Assembly (NCBI GenBank): GCA_027943745.1
Contig: AP025763.1
Coordinates: forward strand, 1-64,000
Direction of reading: 5' to 3'
DNA from: Neptuniibacter victor
GTDB lineage: Bacteria; Pseudomonadota; Gammaproteobacteria; Pseudomonadales; Balneatricaceae
Length of the DNA: 64,000 nucleotides
Shown: piece after piece, positions 30,953 to 38,687 of the stretch
How the letters are laid out: each line of letters begins with the position of its first letter
How positions within the stretch are numbered: the stretch's first letter is position 1
Program-made: the position numbers and the translations under genes
Notes under the pieces: model-generated
Database searches by the model: none
Seen by the model: only the letters and a program-made list of their open reading frames with translations
Told to the model about the DNA's origin: nothing

Positions 30953-31846
30953 TCACTCCTCTTCAGAGCTGGATGGTTTACGTAAAGGTAGGCGTTTGTC
31001 GTTCTGTCGTAATGAGCGAAGACTACGTTTTATGGTTTTAAGGTGATCGATCAAACCCGGTCCAAGTTTCATTGCTACACCTACTGCCAGAACATCAATG
31101 ACAACTAAGTGCAGTACTCTGGAGGACATCAGCGTACTTAAATCTTTGTCTTCTTCTAGATCTATATGAATTGGAATCGTTGCGGCATCAGATAAAGGCG
31201 TATTACTCGGGCATAGTGATATCACCGTGGTGCCTGCATCTTTTACCAGCTTGACGGTATGTAGGAGATCTTTTGTTCGACCGGTTTGGGATATAGCGAC
31301 CACAACATCGCGCTCATCAAGTGAAACGGCGGAGATCGCTTGCATATGGGGATCTGAATAAGAGGTGCTGGAGACCTTTAAACGGTGAAACTTGTGGGCT
31401 GCATCTGTACATACCGGGGCTGATGCACCAAAACCATAGAACTCAACACGGCGCGCTTTTGCGAGACTATCGATCGCTGATTCAACGGTTTCTGTATCCA
31501 GCTGCTCTTTTATATTGAGTAAGTTACCGATCATTGAGTCAAAGATCTTCTCTTTGAACTCCATGACGGTATCTTTTGAATTTAGCGAAAACTGCTCAAA
31601 GTTAGTATTGCTGGCCAAGCCCTGGGCAAGGGTAAGTTTAAAGTCTTGGAAACCGTCGTAATTTAATGCGCGACAGAATCTCACAACCGTTGGCTCACTG
31701 ACATTCGCTTCAGATGCTAAATCTACAATGCGCATATGGATTACCTCGTTAGGGTTCTCCAGCACAAAGTCTGCAACTTTTTGCTCTGATTTTCTTAAGT
31801 TAGGATGTGCTTCCGCAATCGACTTAAGCAGATTAAACGAATTCAA
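30953..31846 (-). CDS. hexR: MurR/RpiR-family regulator HexR
   Basis: HexR represses or activates central carbon genes (zwf, eda, edd, gap and others) and releases DNA on binding the Entner-Doudoroff intermediate KDPG. The 297-residue protein has an N-terminal RpiR helix-turn-helix (about 1-77, with EANVSEPTVVRFCRALN) and a C-terminal SIS sugar-isomerase domain (about 125-265, with FYGFGASAPVCTDAAHKF and AISQTGRTKDLL). Its sequence is close to the pseudomonad/Shewanella HexR. Unlike Pseudomonas, zwf and eda are not next to it here. HexR operators were not found nearby. Confidence 0.88.
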   Translation of the reverse strand: MNSFNLLKSIAEAHPNLRKSEQKVADFVLENPNEVIHMRIVDLASEANVSEPTVVRFCRALNYDGFQDFKLTLAQGLASNTNFEQFSLNSKDTVMEFKEKIFDSMIGNLLNIKEQLDTETVESAIDSLAKARRVEFYGFGASAPVCTDAAHKFHRLKVSSTSYSDPHMQAISAVSLDERDVVVAISQTGRTKDLLHTVKLVKDAGTTVISLCPSNTPLSDAATIPIHIDLEEDKDLSTLMSSRVLHLVVIDVLAVGVAMKLGPGLIDHLKTIKRSLRSLRQNDKRLPLRKPSSSEEE

Positions 31847-31987
31847 CTATTCACCTCATCATTCTTACAATTGTTACGCCTTTCTAAAGTATAACAACCT
31901 TCTTCGTATCAGATCATCTTTTAGCGTAAATTGCGGAGCCGCTAGGTGCATGTTATTTTCAAATTAAAATAAAAATTAGGTATTGAT

Positions 31988-33073
31988 GTGAAGCGTCGTC
32001 AGTTCATTAAGCATGCTAGTCGTTTACCTGTTGCAACGGGGTTACTCGGCGCGGGCGCGGTTTATGCGGCCCCCAAACCTGAATTTAAATGGAAGATGGT
32101 GACCACCTGGCCAAAAAACTTTCCTGGGTTGGGGATGGGCGCTAATTATCTAGCTCAGCTTATAGGGGAGATGAGTGGCGGGCGGATCAAAATCACTGTC
32201 TATGGAGCCAAAGAGTTAGTTGCACCGCTTGAGGTGTTTGATGCGGTATCTGATGGCAGAGCTGAAATGGGTCATGGTGCGGCTTTTTATTGGCAGCACA
32301 AAAGTCGTGCTGCCCAGTTTTTTGCGGCGGTTCCCTTCGGTTTAACGGCGCAAGAGATGAATGCCTGGTTATATCATGGCGAAGGCTTGGAGCTTTGGCG
32401 TGATCTTTATGCTGAGTTTGGCGTGATACCTGGTGCCTGTGGTAATACCGGTGTGCAGATGGGAGGGTGGTTTAACCGGGAGATCAACTCAATAGGCGAT
32501 CTACAGAACTTAAAAATGCGCATTCCAGGTTTAGGTGGTGAGGTCATGCGGCGATTAGGCGCTAGACCTGTTCTGCTACCAGGTGGTGAGATCTTCTCTG
32601 CCTTAGAAAACGGAACCATTGATGCCGCTGAATGGGCTGCTCCTTATAATGATGTCGCGTTGGGACTCTATAAAGTCGCTAAATACTATTATTATCCGGG
32701 CTGGCATGAGCCGGGTACAACAATAGAGTGTTTGATCAATAAAGAAGCGATGGATAGCTTGCCATCGGACCTGCGTGCAATTGTTGAAAGTGCCCAACGG
32801 ATCGCTAATCAGGATATGTTAGCGGAGCTAACAGCTAAGAATAATCGTGCGCTTCAGCAGTTGATCGATGTACATAAGGTCGAATTAAAAAAATTCCCCG
32901 ATGAGGTTCTGGTGGCGTTACAAAAAATATCAGATGAGGTTATTGTCGCGGAGTTAAATAAAGATCCAAAAGCGCGTAAAATATATGAATCGTTTAATCG
33001 CTTTCGGCAGCAAGTTCAAGGTTGGCATAATGTCTCCGAACTCGCTTATATGAGAGCAAGAGATTTATCGTGA
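31988..33073 (+). CDS. TRAP transporter periplasmic substrate-binding protein
   Basis: The 361-residue protein belongs to the DctP family of TRAP binding proteins and resembles the TakP branch for 2-oxo acids and related organic acids. The start is GTG giving MKRRQFIKHASRL, a twin-arginine-like signal (RRQFIK) followed by a hydrophobic run and an AYA-type cleavage region near residue 28. Family marks are KMVTTWPKNFPGLGMGA, AEMGHGAAFYWQHK and FSALENGTIDAAEW. No membrane subunits (DctQ, DctM) lie next to it, so it is an orphan that must share a transporter encoded elsewhere. It is divergent from hexR, which hints at carbon-linked control. Confidence 0.87.
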   Translation: MKRRQFIKHASRLPVATGLLGAGAVYAAPKPEFKWKMVTTWPKNFPGLGMGANYLAQLIGEMSGGRIKITVYGAKELVAPLEVFDAVSDGRAEMGHGAAFYWQHKSRAAQFFAAVPFGLTAQEMNAWLYHGEGLELWRDLYAEFGVIPGACGNTGVQMGGWFNREINSIGDLQNLKMRIPGLGGEVMRRLGARPVLLPGGEIFSALENGTIDAAEWAAPYNDVALGLYKVAKYYYYPGWHEPGTTIECLINKEAMDSLPSDLRAIVESAQRIANQDMLAELTAKNNRALQQLIDVHKVELKKFPDEVLVALQKISDEVIVAELNKDPKARKIYESFNRFRQQVQGWHNVSELAYMRARDLS

Positions 33074-33145
33074 AAGGCAGGAATTCACTGCAAATATACA
33101 TAAAGTCGGTACAATAGCGGCTTTCCACTCGATCTGGTGATTTAC

Positions 33146-33742
33146 ATGTCTGATCCACGCGTTGATAAAGAGTTTTACGATCTTAAAGATTGGCAGCTAG
33201 CGGCTTATTGCGCGGCAGTTTCTGAGCGAATGTTTCCTAATTTCGCTTTGTTTGCACGCTTAATGGAGTTCGGTGATGTAGCTAAAATGCGCCAGATATT
33301 GGATGCGGTGTGGGATAACTTAAGTAACACCGGCGCGAAAATGAATTTTGAAGTTCAACTCGATAAAGTTGAGGCTAACATGCCTAACTTAGACGAGTTT
33401 GAGATGTATGGTGCTTCGCCTGCACTTGATGCCATTGTTGCGCTTTATTCCTCACTAAACACAGTGCTATCAGCCGATGCGGGTGAAGTACTGAATGTAG
33501 CAAATATGTCACGAGAGTCGGTGGCAACCTTTATTGAGATGAGCGCGGATGATCAGATCTCTGATGATGAGCTTGTTCGCTTTATCAATACCCATGAATT
33601 GATGCAGCAAGAAGATGACTTTCATGCTGATATTCTAGAAATCATCCAAGATGACCTTCCTCGCACGGCGGCTTTATCCGAGTTACGTGAACTAGCTCAT
33701 AATGACGGTTACAGCAATATCGGCATCAGTGATAGCGAGTAA
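33146..33742 (+). CDS. YjaG-like DUF416 protein
   Basis: The 198-residue protein aligns over its length with E. coli YjaG (DUF416): DLKDWQLAAYCAAVSERMFPN, RQILDAVWDNL, PNLDEFEMYGASPALDA and the C-terminal AHNDGYSNIGIS match the family. The fold is helical and it has no signal or membrane segment. Function is unknown; E. coli yjaG is close to hupA, but hupA is not here. An in-frame GTG lies 9 nt upstream; the ATG giving MSDPRVD was chosen because it fits the family. Three nt separate it from a small membrane-protein gene, so the three genes form an operon. Confidence 0.82.
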   Translation: MSDPRVDKEFYDLKDWQLAAYCAAVSERMFPNFALFARLMEFGDVAKMRQILDAVWDNLSNTGAKMNFEVQLDKVEANMPNLDEFEMYGASPALDAIVALYSSLNTVLSADAGEVLNVANMSRESVATFIEMSADDQISDDELVRFINTHELMQQEDDFHADILEIIQDDLPRTAALSELRELAHNDGYSNIGISDSE

Positions 33743-33745
33743 TCG

Positions 33746-34012
33746 ATGTTAAAGATTGGTTTATTGCTTTTAGTTGTCCCGTCGTTGGTTCTCATGACCA
33801 TTTTTTTTATTGATCAATCAACAGTAGATGCCTGCATTAATGAAGGTGGCTCATATAACTATCTGTTGGCTGAATGTGATTTTGAGCAAAAGCACCCTTT
33901 TCAACCGCTTATGGCGCGTTACCCGATGTTAGTAAACGGAACGATGCTGCTGTCGGTCGTTGGTTTGTTGTTTTGTATGAAAGGCCTATTATGGCGTCCA
34001 CAACAAGGATAA
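33746..34012 (+). CDS. small two-helix membrane protein, unknown function
   Basis: The 88-residue protein has two predicted membrane helices (about 3-21 and 60-79) joined by a loop with two cysteines (in DACINEGGSYNYLLAECD), which may sit in the periplasm and form a disulfide. I do not recognise the family. It starts 3 nt after the DUF416 stop and ends 4 nt before the next small gene, so it is tightly packed in the operon. Its order suggests that it works with the following Cys-rich protein. No other function is assigned. Confidence 0.65.
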   Translation: MLKIGLLLLVVPSLVLMTIFFIDQSTVDACINEGGSYNYLLAECDFEQKHPFQPLMARYPMLVNGTMLLSVVGLLFCMKGLLWRPQQG

Positions 34013-34016
34013 GTAG

Positions 34017-34445
34017 ATGATCATTAAAGCGGTTTGGGCCACAGTGGTATTAATCATTATCGGTATTTTTGCTGCGTGGTTAACCCAAGATCAGTGGTTG
34101 CCTGGTTGGAATAAAGAGTTAGCAGAGGAAACCACCGCTTTTCGTGAGCGCGGAATGGCGTACGGTAAAGAAGCTGATCAGCAGGCCTGTTTAGAGGAAA
34201 CATTAACCAGTTTTGATCAATGTTCAGGTTTTGCTTGTACAGTAAAACATGGAAAATTCTTGAATGCTTGTTTGAAAACGGCTTCGCCAAACCCTGCTTT
34301 TTGTAAAGACGTACCTGCTTATAGCGAAGAACGATCTGAAGACGATAAAGCCTGGGCGAGGGAGAGTTGCTGGGGCAGAGATATACGTGGAGAGGGCTGT
34401 AGGCTCTTGATGAGACAGCAGCAGTATTTCTGCTCACAAAATTAA
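34017..34445 (+). CDS. Cys-rich protein with N-terminal membrane anchor
   Basis: The 142-residue protein has one hydrophobic helix (about 4-23) followed by a soluble domain that contains eight cysteines (in motifs such as QQACLEETLTSFDQCSGFAC and ESCWGRDIRGEGC). The spacing suggests disulfides in the periplasm. It has no recognised family. The ATG is 4 nt after the preceding gene and the ORF is followed by a perfect terminator, so it ends the DUF416 operon. An envelope role is an inference from the anchor and cysteines only. Confidence 0.65.
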   Translation: MIIKAVWATVVLIIIGIFAAWLTQDQWLPGWNKELAEETTAFRERGMAYGKEADQQACLEETLTSFDQCSGFACTVKHGKFLNACLKTASPNPAFCKDVPAYSEERSEDDKAWARESCWGRDIRGEGCRLLMRQQQYFCSQN

Positions 34446-34448
34446 AAT

Positions 34449-34478
34449 AAAAAAACGGGCATTAATGCCCGTTTTTTT
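34449..34478 (+). terminator. terminator of the DUF416 operon
   Basis: A perfect 30-bp palindrome: seven As, ACGGGCAT-type stem CGGGCATT/AATGCCCG, seven Ts. It begins 4 nt after the last stop and can act in both directions. Confidence 0.95.
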
Positions 34479-34875
34479 GTTTCTATCTTAATTAAAAAAC
34501 TCTAACATAAGTTTCATACATCTGTTTTATTGTCAGTTTTGTTGCTTGTTTGTTTAAAATCTGTACAGTAGATGTCCGACGCAAAAGACGTCATTAATAA
34601 CAAAAATAACAAAAGAGTAGTAGATGGGGACTGATCAGTATGCTCACGCACATGCTGTCAGTATTGCGTACTTATGATAATTAAGTTTTTTTCTAGTGCT
34701 AGTTCAACTAGCGCGCTTAGTCATAATTCTGCAATCGTGGTTAAACAGAGTGGGTATAGTCTTACGCCACTTGAAAAGCACGATGTGGGCCATTCTAAAA
34801 TGGGCTTTTTCCCAAGCCAGACGTTCGCTCGGCATGTTGGTATACCCTCTTTTTCTATAAGGATATGGGGATAAT
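34479..34875. other. gene-free spacer before the chemosensory operon
   Basis: This 397-bp region carries no convincing gene. It should hold the promoter of the following operon. A terminator-like hairpin, GCCATT with AATGGGC and a T-run (about 34789-34810), lies some 65 nt before the first gene. AAGCC at 34814-34818 could pair with GGCTT at 34803-34807 as an alternative. A 66-codon ORF across this part is weak and was not called. Confidence 0.4.
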
Positions 34876-35679
34876 ATGCAGATTGGTTCAATAGGTTTTC
34901 CCGATGATCAGCGTAAAAAGTTAGAGAAAATATTCAAACTCTCTAAACAAACACGCTATACCTTGGTTTCCCCTGATTTTGATGCCTTACCTGACTTAAT
35001 GTTGGTATTTGGCTTTGATCTAGAACAGCACCCCCAACTAGCGGAACTTCCCTCTGCCTATCATTCAAGGTTGATCCTTGTGGGTAGAGGAAAGCCTGCT
35101 AATAAAACTTATGCCCACCTTGGTTACCCACTAGTTTCTTCCCGAGTTCTTCGAGCGTTAGATAATATGACGCGAGAGAATGAAGAGATGGAAGTTGATG
35201 CACAACAGGATGATAAAGAGCATAAATTTAGTAAGTATGAATCAGCTAAGGTTGTGGCCCCAGTTGAGACTGCGTCGACCCGCTCTAACTTTCAAGTACT
35301 CGTGGTTGATGATAATGAGATTATGCAGCAAGCCTTAAATACAGAGCTGCAGCAGCTGCCTTTGCCCGTTAATGTCCATTTTGCTGCTACGGGAGAAGAG
35401 GCGTTAGAAAAAGTTGCAGAGCATCGTTACGATTTTATTTTTCTGGATGTTGTCATGCCCGGTATTGATGGCTTTGAAGCCTGTACCGAGATGAGAAAAC
35501 GCCCAGGGTTAAAGAAAACCCCAATTATTATGTTGACCTCAAAAACCTCTCCTATGGATGAGGTGAAGGGGATTATGTCTGGTTGTTCCACCTATTTGAC
35601 GAAGCCGATAGAGCATGAAGAATTTCAAAAGGTGATTAGCCGGGTATCTAATTGGGTTGATGAGTTTCAAAAAGCTTAA
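34876..35679 (+). CDS. PilG-like response regulator with an N-terminal pseudo-receiver domain
   Basis: The 267-residue protein is twice the length of normal PilG. The C-terminal half (about 138-265) is a good receiver: acidic pair DD145-146, phospho-acceptor D191 in FLDVVMPGIDGF, and the TSK and TKP motifs. The N-terminal half (1-100) has alternating strands and helices and ends in YPLVSSRVLRAL, similar to a receiver C-terminus, but lacks the acidic triad. This suggests a degenerate receiver used for docking; it is an inference from pattern. The linker (100-137) is acidic and disordered-looking. The gene opens the chemosensory operon; a GGGGATAAT run precedes the start. Confidence 0.75.
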   Translation: MQIGSIGFPDDQRKKLEKIFKLSKQTRYTLVSPDFDALPDLMLVFGFDLEQHPQLAELPSAYHSRLILVGRGKPANKTYAHLGYPLVSSRVLRALDNMTRENEEMEVDAQQDDKEHKFSKYESAKVVAPVETASTRSNFQVLVVDDNEIMQQALNTELQQLPLPVNVHFAATGEEALEKVAEHRYDFIFLDVVMPGIDGFEACTEMRKRPGLKKTPIIMLTSKTSPMDEVKGIMSGCSTYLTKPIEHEEFQKVISRVSNWVDEFQKA

Positions 35680-35696
35680 GAGATTGGAGTACGTTG

Positions 35697-36056
35697 GTGA
35701 AAAAAATTCTGGTAGTTGAAGATGATCCGGTTCAACAGAAGCACATTTGTACTGTGCTTGCGTCTTGTGGTGTTGAAGTTGTGGCTGCAAGTGATGGTAA
35801 ACAAGGGTTAGAGAAAGCGAAAACTGAAAATCCAGATCTTATCTTTATGGATATTGTTATGCCGGAAATGGATGGTTTCTCTGCTTGTCGTCAGATAACG
35901 ACAGATGATGCGACTAAAAATATCCCCGTTGTCATTGTTTCTAGTAAGAAAGAAGAAGCGGATAAAGTGTGGGCCCAACTCCAAGGGGCGGCAGCGATGA
36001 TCTCAAAACCGTTTACCGAGGAAGATCTTGTTGCTCAGATTAATGCTCTGACATAA
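35697..36056 (+). CDS. PilH-like single-domain response regulator
   Basis: The 119-residue protein is a single CheY-type receiver with the acidic pair EDD, phosphorylation aspartate in FMDIVMPEMDGF, and the conserved SSK. It keeps the PilH-specific stretch DKVWAQLQGA before SKPFTEEDL. In the Pil-Chp system PilH controls pilus retraction or acts as a phosphate sink. Two in-frame starts are possible: TTG at 35694 and GTG at 35697. The GTG gives better spacing (7 nt) from GGAG and was chosen. It is followed 10 nt later by a CheW-like gene. Confidence 0.83.
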   Translation: MKKILVVEDDPVQQKHICTVLASCGVEVVAASDGKQGLEKAKTENPDLIFMDIVMPEMDGFSACRQITTDDATKNIPVVIVSSKKEEADKVWAQLQGAAAMISKPFTEEDLVAQINALT

Positions 36057-36066
36057 AGAGAAAGTT

Positions 36067-36543
36067 ATGGATTCACAACTGACAAGTATTGATCAGGAAA
36101 GCTCATCCGGTATTCGTCAGATCCGACATGGATTTGAGATCGGTAGCTATTCGCTATTGATCTCAGAACAAACACGTGCAGAAGTCGCCAAATCACCTTC
36201 GGTTTGTGCGATTCCTTCTACACCAGATTGGTTTTCGGGTTTTATCAATCATCGCGGGGAGACGGTTCCTGTTTATGATTTGAATAGGTACTTACAAGTA
36301 CTTGAGGAAGCTGAAGAAACCCAAGAGTGGGTGCTGTTAATCGATGACCACCCGAATACCGTTGGTGTTTTGCTGAAGCAGCCGCCACAGAGCATTACTG
36401 ATCCAGAATTGCTTGATGAGGCGATCACTGGGTTACCCGAGATTTTTGAGAAATCTGTATTTCAAGTATACGGCGATAAAAATCATCAATGGTTTGAAAT
36501 CGACCATCGACGTTTATTTTTAGCCTTAAAGAAACAGTTTTAG
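36067..36543 (+). CDS. PilI-like CheW adaptor
   Basis: The 158-residue protein has a CheW domain over most of its length: an SLLISEQTRAEVAK strand pattern, CAIPSTPDWFSGFINHRGETVPVYDLNRYL (the family core) and a LLKQPP turn. In the Pil-Chp type it couples the chemoreceptor to the ChpA-like kinase. Sequence is diverged from E. coli CheW but follows the PilI pattern. It lies between the PilH-like and receptor genes, as in the Pseudomonas pil-chp operon. Confidence 0.83.
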   Translation: MDSQLTSIDQESSSGIRQIRHGFEIGSYSLLISEQTRAEVAKSPSVCAIPSTPDWFSGFINHRGETVPVYDLNRYLQVLEEAEETQEWVLLIDDHPNTVGVLLKQPPQSITDPELLDEAITGLPEIFEKSVFQVYGDKNHQWFEIDHRRLFLALKKQF

Positions 36544-36563
36544 AAGCACGGAGAGTTAGATCT

Positions 36564-38666
36564 ATGCAATCGTTTTGGGAGTTTAAGAACGTACGGATAC
36601 TGATTAAGTTTACCATCGCATTGGTTTTGCTATGCGGGGGCTTGATCTTTATGGGTGCGTCTTATTATCAAACCATTGTTCTGCAAGAGAAGGCTCAAAC
36701 CCGCTCTCAAGAACTGAATGACTTTCTTCTTTTGGTAAGTGATATTCAGGCTAATATTTCAGAAGCTCGTTTCCAGGAAAAAAGCTTCCAAGCCGAAAAA
36801 GATATGCATCAGTTGACGATGTATAACGATGTGATGGAGGTGGTTGATAACGATATTGGTCGTTTGAAAAACTACTTACGTACTGAAGACGATAAAGCGT
36901 TGGTACAACAGTTCCAAACGATTATCGATCAATACCAAGACACATTCTACGATGGCTCTGAAGCCAGCATGCAGATCGGTTTAACGCCTGAAGAGGGTCT
37001 GTCTCAAGAGATTCGCTTGTTGATGTGGCAAACCGATGCCCTGATTGTTTGGTTAGAGCGTGGTTGGTTGCGCGATCAATTTAATTCTTTGCGCACAAAT
37101 TTAGATGAATATATCGCGACAAGCGGTCAAGCGGTTTCTATTGATCGAATTCAGCGTGATATGGCGCGGATGAAAAACCAGCTTGAAGCGATCAGTAGTG
37201 ATAAATTCCCACAAAACAAAATCGCGGTACTTGAGAATATCGATAAAGCTGAGGAGCTGTTTGTCGAGTTAAGTGAAGCGGTAGAACGAGGTAATGAAAA
37301 GTTTACGCAGCTACAGAGCATCATTGCGACGCTTGCGCCAAAGATCGATGAAGTAACGACATTAGCGGCTGACTACAAAATTCAAAATGACCAGCTTCAA
37401 GTGGATAACACCACGGAGATGGCCACATACTTCTTTATCTCTATGGGCTTGATGATTGCCGCGATGGCGGTCTCTATGTCGATCGTAAAATATGGCGTTA
37501 TCGATCCAATAGGCTCGATTCAGAACACTATCGATCGCGTACGTAAGGGAGAAGTTGAAGCGCGAAGCGGATTAGATAGTAAAGATGAACTGGGTCAGCT
37601 ATCCAGCGTATTAGATACGATGCTTGAAGAGAAAGAGGACGCTCTGCAAGTTAAAGAGAGTGAGAACAAACGCCTTAACAGCTCTATTATTTCTTTGATT
37701 CAGAACGTATTCCAGATCTCACAGCGAGACCTGACGGTACGAGTACCGGTGGCGGAGGATGTAACCGGTGCGATTTCAGACTCTATCAACCAATTGGTTG
37801 AATCGATTGAGTCCGTACTACAAGAGGTAAATAGTGTATCGGGCCGAGTGAACAATGCATCTGTACAGGTTAAATCACAGTCTGAAACGGTATTGAGCTA
37901 TGCAGAACGAGAGAAAGAAGAGATCAGTGAAACTCTTGATGGTCTAGATTCTGCGATTAAGGCGATGGAGCTAATCTCGAAGCTGGCTGTTATCTCAAAC
38001 AACGCCTCGCAAAAAGCGATTAAGACCTCAGAAACTGCGATGGATTCTGTATCTCAGACCATCGACAGTATCAATAAAATCCGCCAAACGATTCATGAAG
38101 CGGAAAAACGAATCAAACGCTTGGGTGAACGTTCTCAAGAGATCGGCGGTATCGTTAACTTGATCAACAATATATCCGAACGTACACACGTTCTGTCATT
38201 GAATGCGAGTATGCATGCGGCATCAGCGGGTGAAGCGGGTCGTGGTTTGATGGTGGTAGTAGACGAGGTACAGCGTTTATCTGAGAACTCGCGTGAAGCG
38301 ACCTCTGAGATCGAGTCTTTAGTGAATAATATCCAGCTGGAAACAGCGGATACGATCAACGTAATCAACAATGTAATCACCGACGTTGTTGAGGGTACTC
38401 GTCTTGCAGAAGAGGCGGGTGAGCGTATGGGCGAAACTCGAACGACCACACAAACCCTCGTTGATTCGGTAGTACGTATCGCACACAGTTCGGTTAAACA
38501 GGCGAAAGTAGCGGAAGATCTACGGACACGTGCAAATAGCATCAGTGAAACAACGCAAGCGACTAACGCGGAGATGCGTCAGCAGGCGGAGCTATCTGAT
38601 GAGCTTGTAGATGCGGCCGACGAACTACAGAAGTCGGTTAGCGTGTTTAAACTGGCAACTTCCTAA
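36564..38666 (+). CDS. PilJ-like chemoreceptor
   Basis: The 700-residue receptor has a first membrane helix (about 12-34), a helical periplasmic domain (35-286), a second membrane helix (287-308) and a HAMP-like linker, a further HAMP-like segment (TVRVPVAEDVTGAISDSINQ), and a long signalling coiled coil. The hairpin tip at about 540-565 reads RTHVLSLNASMHAASAGEAG, with MVVVDEVQRLSENSREATSEI. That is the PilJ-type tip, not the canonical E. coli-type tip. The sensor domain is diverged from PilJ-N. No methyltransferase gene accompanies it, so adaptation by methylation may be weak, use enzymes encoded elsewhere, or be absent. Confidence 0.85.
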   Translation: MQSFWEFKNVRILIKFTIALVLLCGGLIFMGASYYQTIVLQEKAQTRSQELNDFLLLVSDIQANISEARFQEKSFQAEKDMHQLTMYNDVMEVVDNDIGRLKNYLRTEDDKALVQQFQTIIDQYQDTFYDGSEASMQIGLTPEEGLSQEIRLLMWQTDALIVWLERGWLRDQFNSLRTNLDEYIATSGQAVSIDRIQRDMARMKNQLEAISSDKFPQNKIAVLENIDKAEELFVELSEAVERGNEKFTQLQSIIATLAPKIDEVTTLAADYKIQNDQLQVDNTTEMATYFFISMGLMIAAMAVSMSIVKYGVIDPIGSIQNTIDRVRKGEVEARSGLDSKDELGQLSSVLDTMLEEKEDALQVKESENKRLNSSIISLIQNVFQISQRDLTVRVPVAEDVTGAISDSINQLVESIESVLQEVNSVSGRVNNASVQVKSQSETVLSYAEREKEEISETLDGLDSAIKAMELISKLAVISNNASQKAIKTSETAMDSVSQTIDSINKIRQTIHEAEKRIKRLGERSQEIGGIVNLINNISERTHVLSLNASMHAASAGEAGRGLMVVVDEVQRLSENSREATSEIESLVNNIQLETADTINVINNVITDVVEGTRLAEEAGERMGETRTTTQTLVDSVVRIAHSSVKQAKVAEDLRTRANSISETTQATNAEMRQQAELSDELVDAADELQKSVSVFKLATS

Positions 38667-38687
38667 GCACTGATGGGATAGAGATCA

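Noticed and set aside
31847-31987. HexR operator in the hexR / TRAP spacer
   Set aside because: No match to the HexR palindrome TGTARTNNNAYTACA was seen.
34560-34680. Possible cyclic-di-GMP riboswitch before the chemosensory operon
   Set aside because: A CACGCACA-like string and GACGCAAAAG occur, but the paired stems and order of conserved blocks of GEMM riboswitches are missing.
34674-34874. 66-codon ORF just before the PilG-like gene
   Set aside because: No Shine-Dalgarno, low-complexity serine-rich start, no family resemblance, and it overlaps a terminator-like hairpin. Probably leader sequence.
38135-38542. 135-codon minus-strand ORF inside the chemoreceptor
   Set aside because: Antisense to a certain gene; the long run reflects the codon pattern of the coiled coil.
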